A DNA stretch of 64,000 bases from DATFES01 sp035457725 (lineage in GTDB: Bacteria; Pseudomonadota; Alphaproteobacteria; CACIAM-22H2), in contig DATIBC010000065.1 in assembly GCA_035457725.1 (NCBI GenBank), positions 1 through 64,000 of the forward strand. Reading direction: 5' to 3'. The notes beneath the pieces were generated by a model. That model did not search any database, was not told the DNA's origin, and saw only the letters and a program-made list of their open reading frames with translations. Both the position numbers and the translations under genes were made by a program. The stretch's first letter is position 1. Each line of letters starts with the position of its first letter. Positions 7,724 to 15,923 of the stretch are shown here, piece by piece.

Positions 7724-8725
7724 ATGATGCAAGCATTGAATTCGGCAATCGCCGCTGTCGTATCGTTCGGCTTTGTCTTGGGCTTTGCCGTCGCGCCGGC
7801 GGGCGCACAAGGGGTCGAGCTCAAATTCGGCCATGTCGGCGAACCTGGATCGCTGTTCGCCCAGTCGGCCGAAGAGTTCGCCAAGCGCGCCAACGCCAAG
7901 CTCGGCGCCAAAGGCAAGGTCGTCGTGTTCGGCTCGAGCCAGCTCGGCGGCGATAAGGAGCTGCTGCAGAAGCTAAAGCTCGGCACGGTCGATTTCGCGC
8001 TGCCGTCGACCGTGATGTCGTCCGAGGTCGACCTTTTCGGCATGTTCGAGATGCCGTACCTGGTCAAGGACCGCGCGCACATGGGCCGGATCGAGAAGGA
8101 CGTGTTCTGGCCGGCGCTGGCGCCGGCGGCCGAAGCCAAGGGTTACAAGATCCTCGCGGTTTGGGAGAACGGCTTCCGGCACATCACCAACAGCAGGCAC
8201 CCGATCAAGACGCCAGCCGACCTCAAGGGCATCAAGTTGCGCGTGCCGGAGGGCAAGTGGCGGGTCAAGATGTTCCAGGCTTATGGCGCCAATCCCAGCC
8301 CGATGAAATTCTCGGAGGTGTTCGTGGCGCTGCAAACCGGCGTCATGGACGGTCAGGAGAATCCGTTCACCCAGATCCACAGCGCCAAGTTCCAGGAAGT
8401 GCAGAAGTACCTCTCGCTCACCGGACACGTCTATACGCCGGCGTACATTACGGCTGGGTCGCGAAAGTACTCCGGCCTACCCGCCGACGTGCGCAAGATC
8501 CTTGAAGACACGGCCAAGGAGACGCAGGCATTCGTCTATCAAGCCGCGGCGCGCGACGACAAGGACCTGCTCGACAAGCTCAAGGCCGGCGGCATGCAGG
8601 TCAACGAAGCCGACAAGAACGCCTTCGTCCAGGCGAGCAAGGACATCTACGAGGAATTCTCGAAGGAAGTCCCGGCGGCGAAAGCGCTGATCGACAAATC
8701 GCTGCAGCTCGGCGCATCGTCGTAG
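7724..8725 (+). CDS. TRAP transporter substrate-binding protein (DctP family), system 1
   Basis: A 333-residue periplasmic receptor. A Sec signal peptide covers about residues 1-30, ending in APAGAQG. The mature part starts with VELKFGHVGEPGSLF and carries the DctP signature region (TPADLKGIKLRVPEGKWRVKMFQAYGANPSPMKFSEVFVALQTGVMDGQENP), which contains the conserved Arg that salt-bridges an acid substrate. It would deliver an organic acid to the DctQ and DctM proteins encoded next. The start at 7724 follows the strong ribosome site GGGAGGAGG; a second Met follows directly. A strong hairpin separates it from dctQ. Confidence 0.92.
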   Translation: MMQALNSAIAAVVSFGFVLGFAVAPAGAQGVELKFGHVGEPGSLFAQSAEEFAKRANAKLGAKGKVVVFGSSQLGGDKELLQKLKLGTVDFALPSTVMSSEVDLFGMFEMPYLVKDRAHMGRIEKDVFWPALAPAAEAKGYKILAVWENGFRHITNSRHPIKTPADLKGIKLRVPEGKWRVKMFQAYGANPSPMKFSEVFVALQTGVMDGQENPFTQIHSAKFQEVQKYLSLTGHVYTPAYITAGSRKYSGLPADVRKILEDTAKETQAFVYQAAARDDKDLLDKLKAGGMQVNEADKNAFVQASKDIYEEFSKEVPAAKALIDKSLQLGASS

Positions 8726-8773
8726 CCGGCATCGCGGGCGGGCGCATCGTCGGCGCCTGCTATTCGTCGTTTC

Positions 8774-8805
8774 GCCCGGGGCCGCGTTCGCCCGCGTCCC
8801 CGGGC
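8774..8805 (+). promoter_or_regulatory. Strong stem-loop between TRAP dctP and dctQ genes (system 1)
   Basis: Arms GCCCGGGG (8774-8781) and CCCCGGGC (8798-8805) pair perfectly. After a single mismatch, CGCG (8783-8786) pairs with CGCG (8793-8796), leaving the six-base loop TTCGCC. No T-run follows, so it is not a classical terminator. Its place behind the binding-protein gene suggests 3'-end protection of that message or partial termination, giving more receptor than membrane subunits. This role is inferred. Confidence 0.65.
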
Positions 8806-8831
8806 CATCTTTGCCGGGGGGGCCGGGACCT

Positions 8832-9344
8832 TTGTCGACCGCGCGGTCGTTGTTCGAGCGTCTCATGGAGGCGATCGTCATCGCGCTGATGGCGATTCTC
8901 GCCATCGTGGTCACGCTCGGTATCGTCTACCGTACCGCTGGCGCGGCGCTGGTCTGGTATGACGAAGTGGCGGGCATTCTGCTCGCCTGGCTGACCTTTT
9001 TCGGCGCCGCACTCGGCGCGCTCAAGCGCGCGCACATCAGCGTGCCCGAGGTGATGCGGCTGCTGGCGCCGCGCTGGCGCGCCGCATCGTTCGTCGTCGC
9101 CGAGGCGCTGGTCTTCGCATTCTTCATCATCGCCGGATGGATCGGCTACCACGTCATGGTGGTGATCGAGGGCAGCACGCTGGTCAGCCTGCCCGAAGTG
9201 CCGCAGGCGCTAGCCCAATCGGTGATCCCGATCGGCGCCGCGCTCTACGTAATCGCCGAAGCGCTCAGCCTGCCCGAGGCATGGCGCAAGACGATGGCCG
9301 ATGGCCGCCACGGGCCGATCGCCGACGTCACCGCGAGTCATTGA
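8832..9344 (+). CDS. TRAP transporter small permease (DctQ family), system 1
   Basis: About 170 residues with four membrane helices in the DctQ pattern: MEAIVIALMAILAIVVTLGI; WYDEVAGILLAWLTFFGAALGA with the family hallmark WxDE; FVVAEALVFAFFIIAGWIGY; SVIPIGAALYVIAEAL. It is the small integral membrane subunit that pairs with DctM. The start is uncertain: TTG 8832 gives a normal cytoplasmic N-terminus before helix 1, TTG 8811 adds seven residues, and ATG 8865 would begin inside the first helix. It is followed after five bases by dctM. Confidence 0.88.
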   Translation: MSTARSLFERLMEAIVIALMAILAIVVTLGIVYRTAGAALVWYDEVAGILLAWLTFFGAALGALKRAHISVPEVMRLLAPRWRAASFVVAEALVFAFFIIAGWIGYHVMVVIEGSTLVSLPEVPQALAQSVIPIGAALYVIAEALSLPEAWRKTMADGRHGPIADVTASH

Positions 9345-9349
9345 ACGCG

Positions 9350-10633
9350 ATGGCCATTCTCGTCCTGTTCCTGGCCTTGCTGGCGATCACGCTGATCAAC
9401 GTGCCGATTGCCGTCGGCCTCGGCATCGTCGCCATCGGCGCGATAGTGCTGACGCAAGGAATCGACGTGCTGCCCAATGTCGGCGTCGGACTGTTCAATG
9501 GGGCGACGAATTTCCCGCTGCTGGCGATCCCGCTGTTCATCCTGGCCGGCGCAATCATGAACGCTTCCGGCATATCGCGGCGTCTCATCGCCTTCGCCAG
9601 CGCCATTCTCGGCTTCATCCGCGGCGGCCTCGCCATGGTGTCGATCGGCGCCTCGCTGTTCTTCGCCGAGATCTCCGGCTCGGCAGTGGCCGACGTCGCG
9701 GCGCTTGGCTCGATTCTCATCCCGGCGATGAAGCGCAAGGGTTATCCGACCGCGCTTGCCACTTCGGTGATTTCGTCATCGGCGACACTCGCTGTCATCA
9801 TCCCGCCGTCGATCCCAATGATCCTCTATGCGGTGATGGCCGACACCTCGGTGGTCCAGCTCTTCGTCGCCGGCATCGTGCCCGGGTTTCTAGGCGGGTT
9901 CCTGTTGATGCTGATGGCCTATTGGTTTGCGCGATCGTATGACCTGCCGGTCGAGGAGGCACTCAACCTCCGGCGCATCGCGACGACGTTCAAGGAGGCG
10001 TTCTGGGCCTTCGCGCTACCAGTGGTGATCCTCGGGACGATCTTCGGCGGCATCGTCACCGCGACCGAAGGCGCCTGCATCGCCGTGCTGGCGGCGCTGT
10101 TCGTCGGGCTTGTCATCTATCGCGAGCTCGATCTTCAGCACCTCAAGGAGGCGATGATCGACGGCGGCGTTCAGACGGCGATCGTCATGCTGCTCGTCGC
10201 GACGTCGACGTTGGTCGGAACCTACCTCACCGAGGTCCAGGCGCCGCAAAAGCTGGCCCAGGCCATCTCCGACTTCACGAGCAACAAATGGGTCGTCCTG
10301 GCGCTGCTCAATGTCTTGTTCCTCATTCTCGGGCTGTTCCTCCATTCGGCTGCGGCGATCATCCTCACCGTGCCGGTGGTGATGCCGCTGGTCCGCGAGG
10401 TCGGCATCGACCCGGTGCATTTTGGCTTGATCGTGACGGTCAATCTCGGGATCGGCCAGCAAACGCCGCCGGTGGCCAGCGTCCTAATGACCGCCTGCGC
10501 CGTCGCCAAGGCCGACGTATGGGAGGTCAGCAAGGTCAATATATGGTTCGTCGGCGTCCTCTTCGTCGTCCTGCTGCTGTGCACCTATATCCCGTTTATT
10601 CCGCTCGCCCTCGTCGAGTATTTCTACCGTTGA
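9350..10633 (+). CDS. TRAP transporter large permease (DctM family), system 1
   Basis: A 427-residue inner-membrane protein with about 12 hydrophobic helices. It is the sodium-driven transport subunit of the TRAP system. Family segments are clear: GATNFPLLAIPLFILAGAIM, EISGSAVADVAALGSILIP, ISSSATLAVIIPPSIPMILYAV and NLGIGQQTPPVASVLMTACA. The start at 9350 gives the usual N-terminus in the first helix. It belongs to one operon with the receptor, the small permease and, downstream, the crotonase-fold and CoA-transferase genes. The transported acid is unknown. Confidence 0.93.
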   Translation: MAILVLFLALLAITLINVPIAVGLGIVAIGAIVLTQGIDVLPNVGVGLFNGATNFPLLAIPLFILAGAIMNASGISRRLIAFASAILGFIRGGLAMVSIGASLFFAEISGSAVADVAALGSILIPAMKRKGYPTALATSVISSSATLAVIIPPSIPMILYAVMADTSVVQLFVAGIVPGFLGGFLLMLMAYWFARSYDLPVEEALNLRRIATTFKEAFWAFALPVVILGTIFGGIVTATEGACIAVLAALFVGLVIYRELDLQHLKEAMIDGGVQTAIVMLLVATSTLVGTYLTEVQAPQKLAQAISDFTSNKWVVLALLNVLFLILGLFLHSAAAIILTVPVVMPLVREVGIDPVHFGLIVTVNLGIGQQTPPVASVLMTACAVAKADVWEVSKVNIWFVGVLFVVLLLCTYIPFIPLALVEYFYR

Positions 10634-10655
10634 CGCTTCAGCCGAGGACCGCGCC

Positions 10656-11435
10656 ATGACCGACGTCGTCTACACCGAGCGCGACGGCGACATCGCCACC
10701 ATCGTGCTCAATCGGCCCGAGCGAATGAACGCGCTCAATCGGCCGGCCTGGGAAAGGCTCGGCGACCAACTCGAGGCGCTGGCCAAAGATGATCGCGTAC
10801 GCTGCGTCGTTCTGCGCGGCGCCGGAACCCGCGCCTTCGCCGCCGGCGCCGACATCCAGGAGTTCCAGAACGAACGGGCCACCGCCGCGCAGGCACGCGC
10901 CTATGACCAATGGGCGACGCGGGTCACCGAAGGGTTGGCGAATTTTCCCCATCCGACGATCGCGCTCATCATGGGGGCATGCGTCGGCGGAGGACTGGAA
11001 GTGGCGGCGGTCTGCGATATGCGGATTTGCGGCCATTCGAGCCGCTTCGGCGTGCCGATCAACCGGCTCGGCAACACCATCGCTTATCCCGAACTCAAGG
11101 GCCTGCTGGCACTGGTCGGCCGCGCCACGACGCTGGAGATTCTGCTCGAAGGGCGCGTATTCGGCGCCGATGAAGCCTATGCCAAAGGGCTGGTCAGCCG
11201 CGTCGTCGACGACGACAAAGTTGAGGAGGAAGCCTACGCGGTCGCTCGACGGGTCGCCGCTGGCGCTCCGCTCGTCAATCGCTGGCATAAGCAGTTCATC
11301 CGCAAGCTCGAAAGTGGAGCGCCGATTACCGAGGCGGACGTAATCGAGAATTATCGATGCTACGACAGCGAAGATTTTCGCGAGGGCGTCGCCGCCTTCG
11401 TCGCCAAACGCAAGCCGGAGTTCAAGGGACGTTGA
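10656..11435 (+). CDS. Enoyl-CoA hydratase/isomerase (crotonase) family protein lacking the second catalytic Glu
   Basis: A 259-residue crotonase-fold protein. The CoA-ester oxyanion segments are present: GTRAFAAGADIQEF (57-70) and MGACVGGGLEVAAVCD (106-121). Glu115 aligns with Glu144 of rat mitochondrial hydratase. The position of the second catalytic acid, Glu164 of the rat enzyme, is Ile135 here (FGVPINRL). It is therefore probably not a plain hydratase; isomerase, hydrolase, decarboxylase or lyase chemistry is possible. It lies 22 bases behind dctM and 4 bases before a CoA-transferase gene, so it most likely acts on a CoA ester of the imported acid. Confidence 0.88.
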   Translation: MTDVVYTERDGDIATIVLNRPERMNALNRPAWERLGDQLEALAKDDRVRCVVLRGAGTRAFAAGADIQEFQNERATAAQARAYDQWATRVTEGLANFPHPTIALIMGACVGGGLEVAAVCDMRICGHSSRFGVPINRLGNTIAYPELKGLLALVGRATTLEILLEGRVFGADEAYAKGLVSRVVDDDKVEEEAYAVARRVAAGAPLVNRWHKQFIRKLESGAPITEADVIENYRCYDSEDFREGVAAFVAKRKPEFKGR

Positions 11436-11439
11436 GCCG

Positions 11440-12648
11440 ATGAGCGGAACCGCCGGCCCGCTCGACGGCGTCAAGGTCGTCGAGCTGGCCCATATCATGG
11501 CTGGACCGGTGTGTGGCTTGATGCTGGCCGACCTTGGCGCCGACGTCATCAAGGTTGAAAAGGTGCCCGGCGGTGACGATACGCGCCGCATGACTCCGCC
11601 CGAGATCGCCGGAGAGTCGGCGGCATTCATGATGATGAACCGCAACAAGCGTGGCATCGCGGTCGACCTCAAGATGCAGGGTGGCGCTTCTGTCTTGCGG
11701 CGCTTGCTCGAGCGGACCGATGTGCTGATCGAGAACTATCGCAAGGGCACGATGGAGCGACTCGGGTTGGGCTACGAGGCGCTGCGCAGGCTCAATCCGA
11801 GTCTGATTTATTGCGAGGTGTCGGGCTTCGGGCGCTCCGGGCCATATGCCGATCGCGGCGGCTTCGACCTGATCGCGCAAGGAATGAGCGGACTGATGAG
11901 CATCACCGGGGAGGGGCCAGGACGGCCGCCAGTCAAGGTCGGCGCGCCGCTCACCGACATCACCGCAGGAATCCTCGCCGCGTTGGGCGTGCTCGCCGCC
12001 TATATACGGCGGCTCAAGACTGGCGAGGGCCAGAAGGTCGATACCTCGCTGTTCGAGGCCGGCATCGTCCATACCTACTGGCAATCGGCGATCTGCCTTG
12101 CGACCGGTGAGTCACCCCGGCCATTGGGCTCGGCGCACCCACTGAATGCCCCCTATCAGGCGTTCGCGACGAGCGACGGCTGGATCAACGTCGGCGCCGC
12201 GAACCAGGCGAACTGGGAACGTTTCGTGCAAGTGATCGATGCGCCCGGGCTGCTTGGCGATGCGCGGTTCGAGACCAACGCCGGTCGCATGGCCAATCTC
12301 GCGGCCCTGGTCGGCGAGGTCGAGCAGCGCATGCGGGCGCGCACGACCACCGAGTGGTTGGCCAGGCTCGAAGCGGCGGGCGTCCCGGCCGGCCCAGTGT
12401 TGTCGATCGGCGAAATGCATCGCGATCCGCAGACGCTGGCCCGTCAGATGGTCGTCGAAACGCACCATTTGACGGCTGGGGCGGTCAAGACGCTCGGACT
12501 TCCAGTCAAGCTCTCGGCGACGCCCGGCGGGGTACGGCGGCCGGCGCCTGTGTATGGCGAGCACACGCGCGAAGTGCTGCGCGAGCACAATTTTTCCGCC
12601 GCGGAGATCGCGCGATTGATCGCCGAGCGCGCGGTGATCGCCCGCTGA
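11440..12648 (+). CDS. CaiB/BaiF (class III) CoA-transferase, copy 1
   Basis: A 402-residue cytoplasmic enzyme that moves CoA between carboxylic acids. The N-terminal signature VKVVELAHIMAGPVCGLMLADLGADVIKVE is intact. Asp173 in PLTDITAG is the expected residue for the covalent acyl-enzyme anhydride, as with Asp169 of formyl-CoA transferase. The hinge ENYRKGTMERLGLGYE and the C-terminal segments (EWLARLEAAGVPAGPV) are normal. It is in the same operon as TRAP system 1 and the crotonase-fold gene. The acid activated is unknown. It differs clearly from the second CoA-transferase at 14703. Confidence 0.92.
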   Translation: MSGTAGPLDGVKVVELAHIMAGPVCGLMLADLGADVIKVEKVPGGDDTRRMTPPEIAGESAAFMMMNRNKRGIAVDLKMQGGASVLRRLLERTDVLIENYRKGTMERLGLGYEALRRLNPSLIYCEVSGFGRSGPYADRGGFDLIAQGMSGLMSITGEGPGRPPVKVGAPLTDITAGILAALGVLAAYIRRLKTGEGQKVDTSLFEAGIVHTYWQSAICLATGESPRPLGSAHPLNAPYQAFATSDGWINVGAANQANWERFVQVIDAPGLLGDARFETNAGRMANLAALVGEVEQRMRARTTTEWLARLEAAGVPAGPVLSIGEMHRDPQTLARQMVVETHHLTAGAVKTLGLPVKLSATPGGVRRPAPVYGEHTREVLREHNFSAAEIARLIAERAVIAR

Positions 12649-12721
12649 GCGCAGGCCGCACGGCCGTCGCGAAGCGGTTCGTCCCTTGCGCGGTAGAGGC
12701 AAAAGGTAGGTAAATCGCGCC

Positions 12722-13564
12722 ATGAGCGAAACCGCGTTCGCCAGCGAGCCGTATGTGCGGTTAGGCGCATTTCTTGGCGTGCTGGCGGTCATGATGCTGT
12801 GGGAGGCGTGGGCGCCACGGCGCAGCCTTCGCGTCGGACGCTGGGCGCGTTGGCCCTCGAACCTCGGCGTCGTCGCGCTCGACACGGTACTGGTGCGGGT
12901 GCTGGCGCCGATTTTGCCGGTGTCGCTCGCTCTCATCTGCGCGAGCCAAGGCTGGGGTCTGCTCAACGCATACCCCGTACCGTCGCTGCCGGCCATCGTC
13001 ATCGGCATCATCGCGCTGGATTTAGCGATCTACTTGCAACACGTCATGTTCCATGCCGTGCCGGCCCTGTGGCGGCTGCATCGCATGCATCATGCCGATC
13101 TCGATTTCGACGTGACGACCGGGGTTCGTTTCCATCCGATCGAAATCCTGCTGTCGATCGCGATTAAGCTTGGGGTCGTCGCGGCGCTCGGGCCGCCGGC
13201 GTTGGCGGTGGCGATCTTTGAGGTGCTGCTCAACGCCACTTCGATGTTCAATCACGGCAACGTCATGCTGCCGGCATCGCTCGACCGTGTTCTGCGCCGG
13301 TTCGTCGTCACGCCCGACATGCATCGCGTGCACCATTCGATCCTGCCGCACGAGACCAACAGCAATTTCGGTTTCAATCTGCCGTGGTGGGACCGGCTTT
13401 TTGGCACGTATCGCGCCCAGCCGAAGGCCGGACACCCCGATATGACGATCGGACTCACGGAGTTCCGTGACCCACGCGAGCTCAGGCTCGACCGTATGCT
13501 GCTTCAGCCATGGCGTGGACCCGCCGGAGATTACCCCATCGATCGCCGCGGCGAAGATGCGTGA
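12722..13564 (+). CDS. Sterol desaturase / fatty acid hydroxylase family protein
   Basis: A 280-residue membrane di-iron protein. Histidine boxes are HVMFH (107-111), HRMHH (120-124), HGN and MHRVHHSILPHETNSNFG, as in the superfamily. Hydrophobic helices lie at about 12-28, 50-75, 90-107 and 145-170. Bacterial members hydroxylate or desaturate lipids, hopanoids or carotenoids; the substrate here is unknown. GGTAGG lies seven bases ahead of the ATG. It shares the plus strand of the catabolic block but is separated by 73 bases from the CoA-transferase gene, so it may be a separate unit. Confidence 0.87.
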   Translation: MSETAFASEPYVRLGAFLGVLAVMMLWEAWAPRRSLRVGRWARWPSNLGVVALDTVLVRVLAPILPVSLALICASQGWGLLNAYPVPSLPAIVIGIIALDLAIYLQHVMFHAVPALWRLHRMHHADLDFDVTTGVRFHPIEILLSIAIKLGVVAALGPPALAVAIFEVLLNATSMFNHGNVMLPASLDRVLRRFVVTPDMHRVHHSILPHETNSNFGFNLPWWDRLFGTYRAQPKAGHPDMTIGLTEFRDPRELRLDRMLLQPWRGPAGDYPIDRRGEDA

Positions 13565-13622
13565 ACGACGGCGGCGGTTGGTCTTGCGCATTATCGGGAG
13601 CGCCGAGACGCGGCGAGACTGA

Positions 13623-13640
13623 CCCCCGGCCGACCGGGGG
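13623..13640 (+). promoter_or_regulatory. GC-rich hairpin next to the ribosome site of the dsrE-like gene
   Basis: CCCCCGG (13623-13629) and CCGGGGG (13634-13640) pair perfectly around the loop CCGA. The 3' arm runs into GGGGGAGGG, the ribosome site of the dsrE-like gene starting at 13652. Folding could hide that site, or the hairpin may simply end the sterol desaturase message. No T-run follows. Confidence 0.45.
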
Positions 13641-13651
13641 AGGGCCTCGAG

Positions 13652-14006
13652 ATGCGCCATCTATTCATCATCGATGCCGCACCGTACGGCAGCGAACGCA
13701 CAAACGACGCCATGCGTCTTGCCAACGCCTTGGCCAAGGCCGGCGCCGGCGATATGGTGACCGTGTTCTTGATGGCCGATTCGGTCCTCGCCGCCAAGCG
13801 CGAGGCAGGCCATGCCGGAGGGCTTCTATAATCTCGAGCGAATGTCGTCCCGACTCGCGGCGCAGGGCGGCGAGGTACTGCTGTGCGGTACTTGTCTCGC
13901 CGCGCGCGGCATCGCCGACCGCGAACTCATCGAAGGCGCACGACGCAGCACGATCGACGCGCTTGCCCAAGCCACGCGATTCGCCGACAAGGTGCTTGTC
14001 TTCTGA
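13652..14006 (+). pseudogene. DsrE/DsrF-like family gene broken by a single-base frameshift
   Basis: Two overlapping frames together make one DsrE-fold protein of about 118 residues. The first (13652-13831, 59 codons) begins MRHLFIIDAAPYGSERTNDA, the family nucleotide-fold start, and ends early. The second, a frame shift away, continues MPEGFYNLERMSSRLAAQGG, CGTCLAARGI and IDALAQATRFADKVLVF to 14006. Dropping one base near 13799 joins AAK to ARQAMPEGFYNLERM and restores the normal length. CGTC carries the conserved sulfur-handling cysteines. It could be a real decayed gene or an assembly error; ribosomal slippage is unlikely, as I see no slippery heptamer. Confidence 0.8.
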
Positions 14007-14076
14007 GCCGCCGGTCTGGTTATCTCGGCTCGAGACAATGAAGAAACGCCCGTCGTCGGCGAGGCGGTGGCTCGCA

Positions 14077-14706
14077 ATGAGTTTGGAGGACGTCACCATC
14101 GAGACGTTGGCGGGCGCAGGGGTCGCGCCGGCGATCCCCGATGTGGCGCGGCTACGCATCGCCGTGTTCCGCGAGTTCCCCTATCTTTATGACGGCAACG
14201 AGGAATACGAGCGCAAATATCTGCGCAAATACGTCGACCTGCCGGAAAGCACGGTCGTCGTAGCGCGCGCCGTAGGCGGAATCGTCGGCGCCTCGACCGC
14301 CTTGCCGATGGTCAACGCCGGCGGCGAGGTGATCAAGCCGTTTGCCGACGCCGGTTACGATCCGGCGCGAATCTATTACTTCGGCGAGTCGGTTCTGCTG
14401 CGCGAATATCGCGGGCGTGGCTTGGGCGTCGCTTTCTTCGAGCGCCGGGAGGCGCGCGCGCGCGAGCTTGACTTTCCGGTCGTAGCGTTTTGCGCCGTCG
14501 ACCGGCCGCAAGATCACCCGCGCCGCCCGAAGGATTACGTTCCACTTGATGCCTTCTGGAGGAAACGCGGCTACGCAAAACGTGCGGATTTGCGCTGTCG
14601 CTTCGCGTGGAAGGAGATCGGCGAGACCGCGGCATCGCCGAAGTGCCTGACCTTTTGGCTCAAGGAACTGGTCCATGGCGCGCTCGAAGGGAGACAACGG
14701 CCATGA
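14077..14706 (+). CDS. GNAT family N-acetyltransferase
   Basis: About 209 residues with the acetyl-CoA binding motif RGRGLGVAFFERREARARE and the preceding strand YYFGESVLLREY of the GNAT fold. The segment FPYLYDGNEEYERKYLRKYV near the N-terminus recurs in GNAT proteins of alpha- and betaproteobacteria of unknown substrate. ATG 14077 is preferred, with GGCGGTGG upstream; ATG 14038 in frame would add 13 residues. Its stop overlaps the start of the next CoA-transferase gene (ATGA), so the two are co-translated and this enzyme probably belongs to the same catabolic unit. Confidence 0.82.
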   Translation: MSLEDVTIETLAGAGVAPAIPDVARLRIAVFREFPYLYDGNEEYERKYLRKYVDLPESTVVVARAVGGIVGASTALPMVNAGGEVIKPFADAGYDPARIYYFGESVLLREYRGRGLGVAFFERREARARELDFPVVAFCAVDRPQDHPRRPKDYVPLDAFWRKRGYAKRADLRCRFAWKEIGETAASPKCLTFWLKELVHGALEGRQRP

Positions 14707-15923
14707 GCGACCGCGACGCTGCTCGGCCGCCGCTCGCCGGAATCAAGATCCTCGATCTCACCAACGTGCTTGCCGGCCCCTTCTGCTGTTATCAACTGGC
14801 GCTGCTCGGCGCCGACGTCATCAAAGTCGAAACGCCGGGGTCCGGTGACCTTGCGCGGCAGCTCGGCGCCGATCCGGCGCTGAACCGCGTCAAGATGGGC
14901 GCCTCATTTCTAGCGCAGAACGCCGGCAAGCGTTCGCTGACGATAAATCTGAAACACCCGAATGGCCGCGCGCTTCTGTTGCGGCTCGTCGGTGGCGCCG
15001 ACGCCTTGGTCGAGAGCTTCCGTCCCGGTGTCATGGCGCGTCTCAATGTCGGGCCCGAGACGTTGCGCGCGGCCAACCCGCGCCTCGTCTATTGCGCGAT
15101 TTCCGGCTTCGGGCAGACCGGGCCGCTTCGCGACCGTCCCGCCTACGATCAGATCGTCCAGGGCTTGTCAGGCGCGATGAGCATCACCGGCGATACGGCG
15201 ACGGCGCCACTGCGGGTGGGATATCCGGTGAGCGATACGACGGCGGGCGTGACCGCGGCCATGGCGGTGGCGGCGGCGCTGGTGCGCGCCGCGCGCACCG
15301 GCACCGGCGCGTTCATCGACTGCTCGATGCTGGAATCGACCATTGCCACCGAGGCGTGGGTCGTGTCGAACTACCTGATCGCCGGGCAGACGCCGGAGCC
15401 GATGGGAAACGAGAACCGCACCGCGGCGCCTTCCGGCGCGTTCCGTACCGGAGACGGACTAATCAACATAGCCGCCAACAAGCAGGAGCATTTCGAGGCG
15501 GTGGTGCGCGTCGCCAGACGCCCGGACCTGATCGACGACCCGCGATTCAAGGATCGCGAGGACCGTAAGACGAATCGCTACGCGCTCAAGGAAATCCTCG
15601 AGTCGGCGCTCGCCGCGAAATCGGCCGAAGAGTGGGAGATCCTTTTGAACGATGCCGGGGTACCCGCCGGACGCGTCCTGTCGGTGCCGCAGGCGCTGGC
15701 CGAGCCGCAGGTCGTCGAGCGCGGCTTCCTGCGGCGCTTCGAGCGCGTGGCGGGCGTCGGGCGCGACATCGCCGTGGTCAACGGCGGGTTCCGCCTTGCC
15801 GGCGAGCCGGCGACCGAACTCTTACCGCCGCCGACGCTGGGCCAGCACAGCGAAGAGATTCTCCGCGAACTCGGGCTCGGCGAAGACGAGATTGCCGGTC
15901 TCAGAAAGGAAGGCGCGATATGA
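14703..15923 (+). CDS. CaiB/BaiF (class III) CoA-transferase, copy 2
   Basis: A 406-residue class III CoA-transferase. The N-terminal signature IKILDLTNVLAGPFCCYQLALLGADVIKVE is present, and Asp178 in VSDTTAG is the expected catalytic Asp. The C-terminal NDAGVPAGRVLSVPQAL segment matches the family. It overlaps the GNAT gene by four bases upstream and the citrate-synthase-fold lyase gene by four bases downstream. The tight coupling to a CoA-ester lyase suggests it makes the CoA ester that the lyase cleaves. The acid is unknown. Confidence 0.92.
   Translation: MSDRDAARPPLAGIKILDLTNVLAGPFCCYQLALLGADVIKVETPGSGDLARQLGADPALNRVKMGASFLAQNAGKRSLTINLKHPNGRALLLRLVGGADALVESFRPGVMARLNVGPETLRAANPRLVYCAISGFGQTGPLRDRPAYDQIVQGLSGAMSITGDTATAPLRVGYPVSDTTAGVTAAMAVAAALVRAARTGTGAFIDCSMLESTIATEAWVVSNYLIAGQTPEPMGNENRTAAPSGAFRTGDGLINIAANKQEHFEAVVRVARRPDLIDDPRFKDREDRKTNRYALKEILESALAAKSAEEWEILLNDAGVPAGRVLSVPQALAEPQVVERGFLRRFERVAGVGRDIAVVNGGFRLAGEPATELLPPPTLGQHSEEILRELGLGEDEIAGLRKEGAI

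Noticed and set aside
13652..14006. Programmed frameshift in the dsrE-like gene
   Set aside because: No slippery heptamer or following pseudoknot is visible at the frame change, and other DsrE genes do not use frameshifting.
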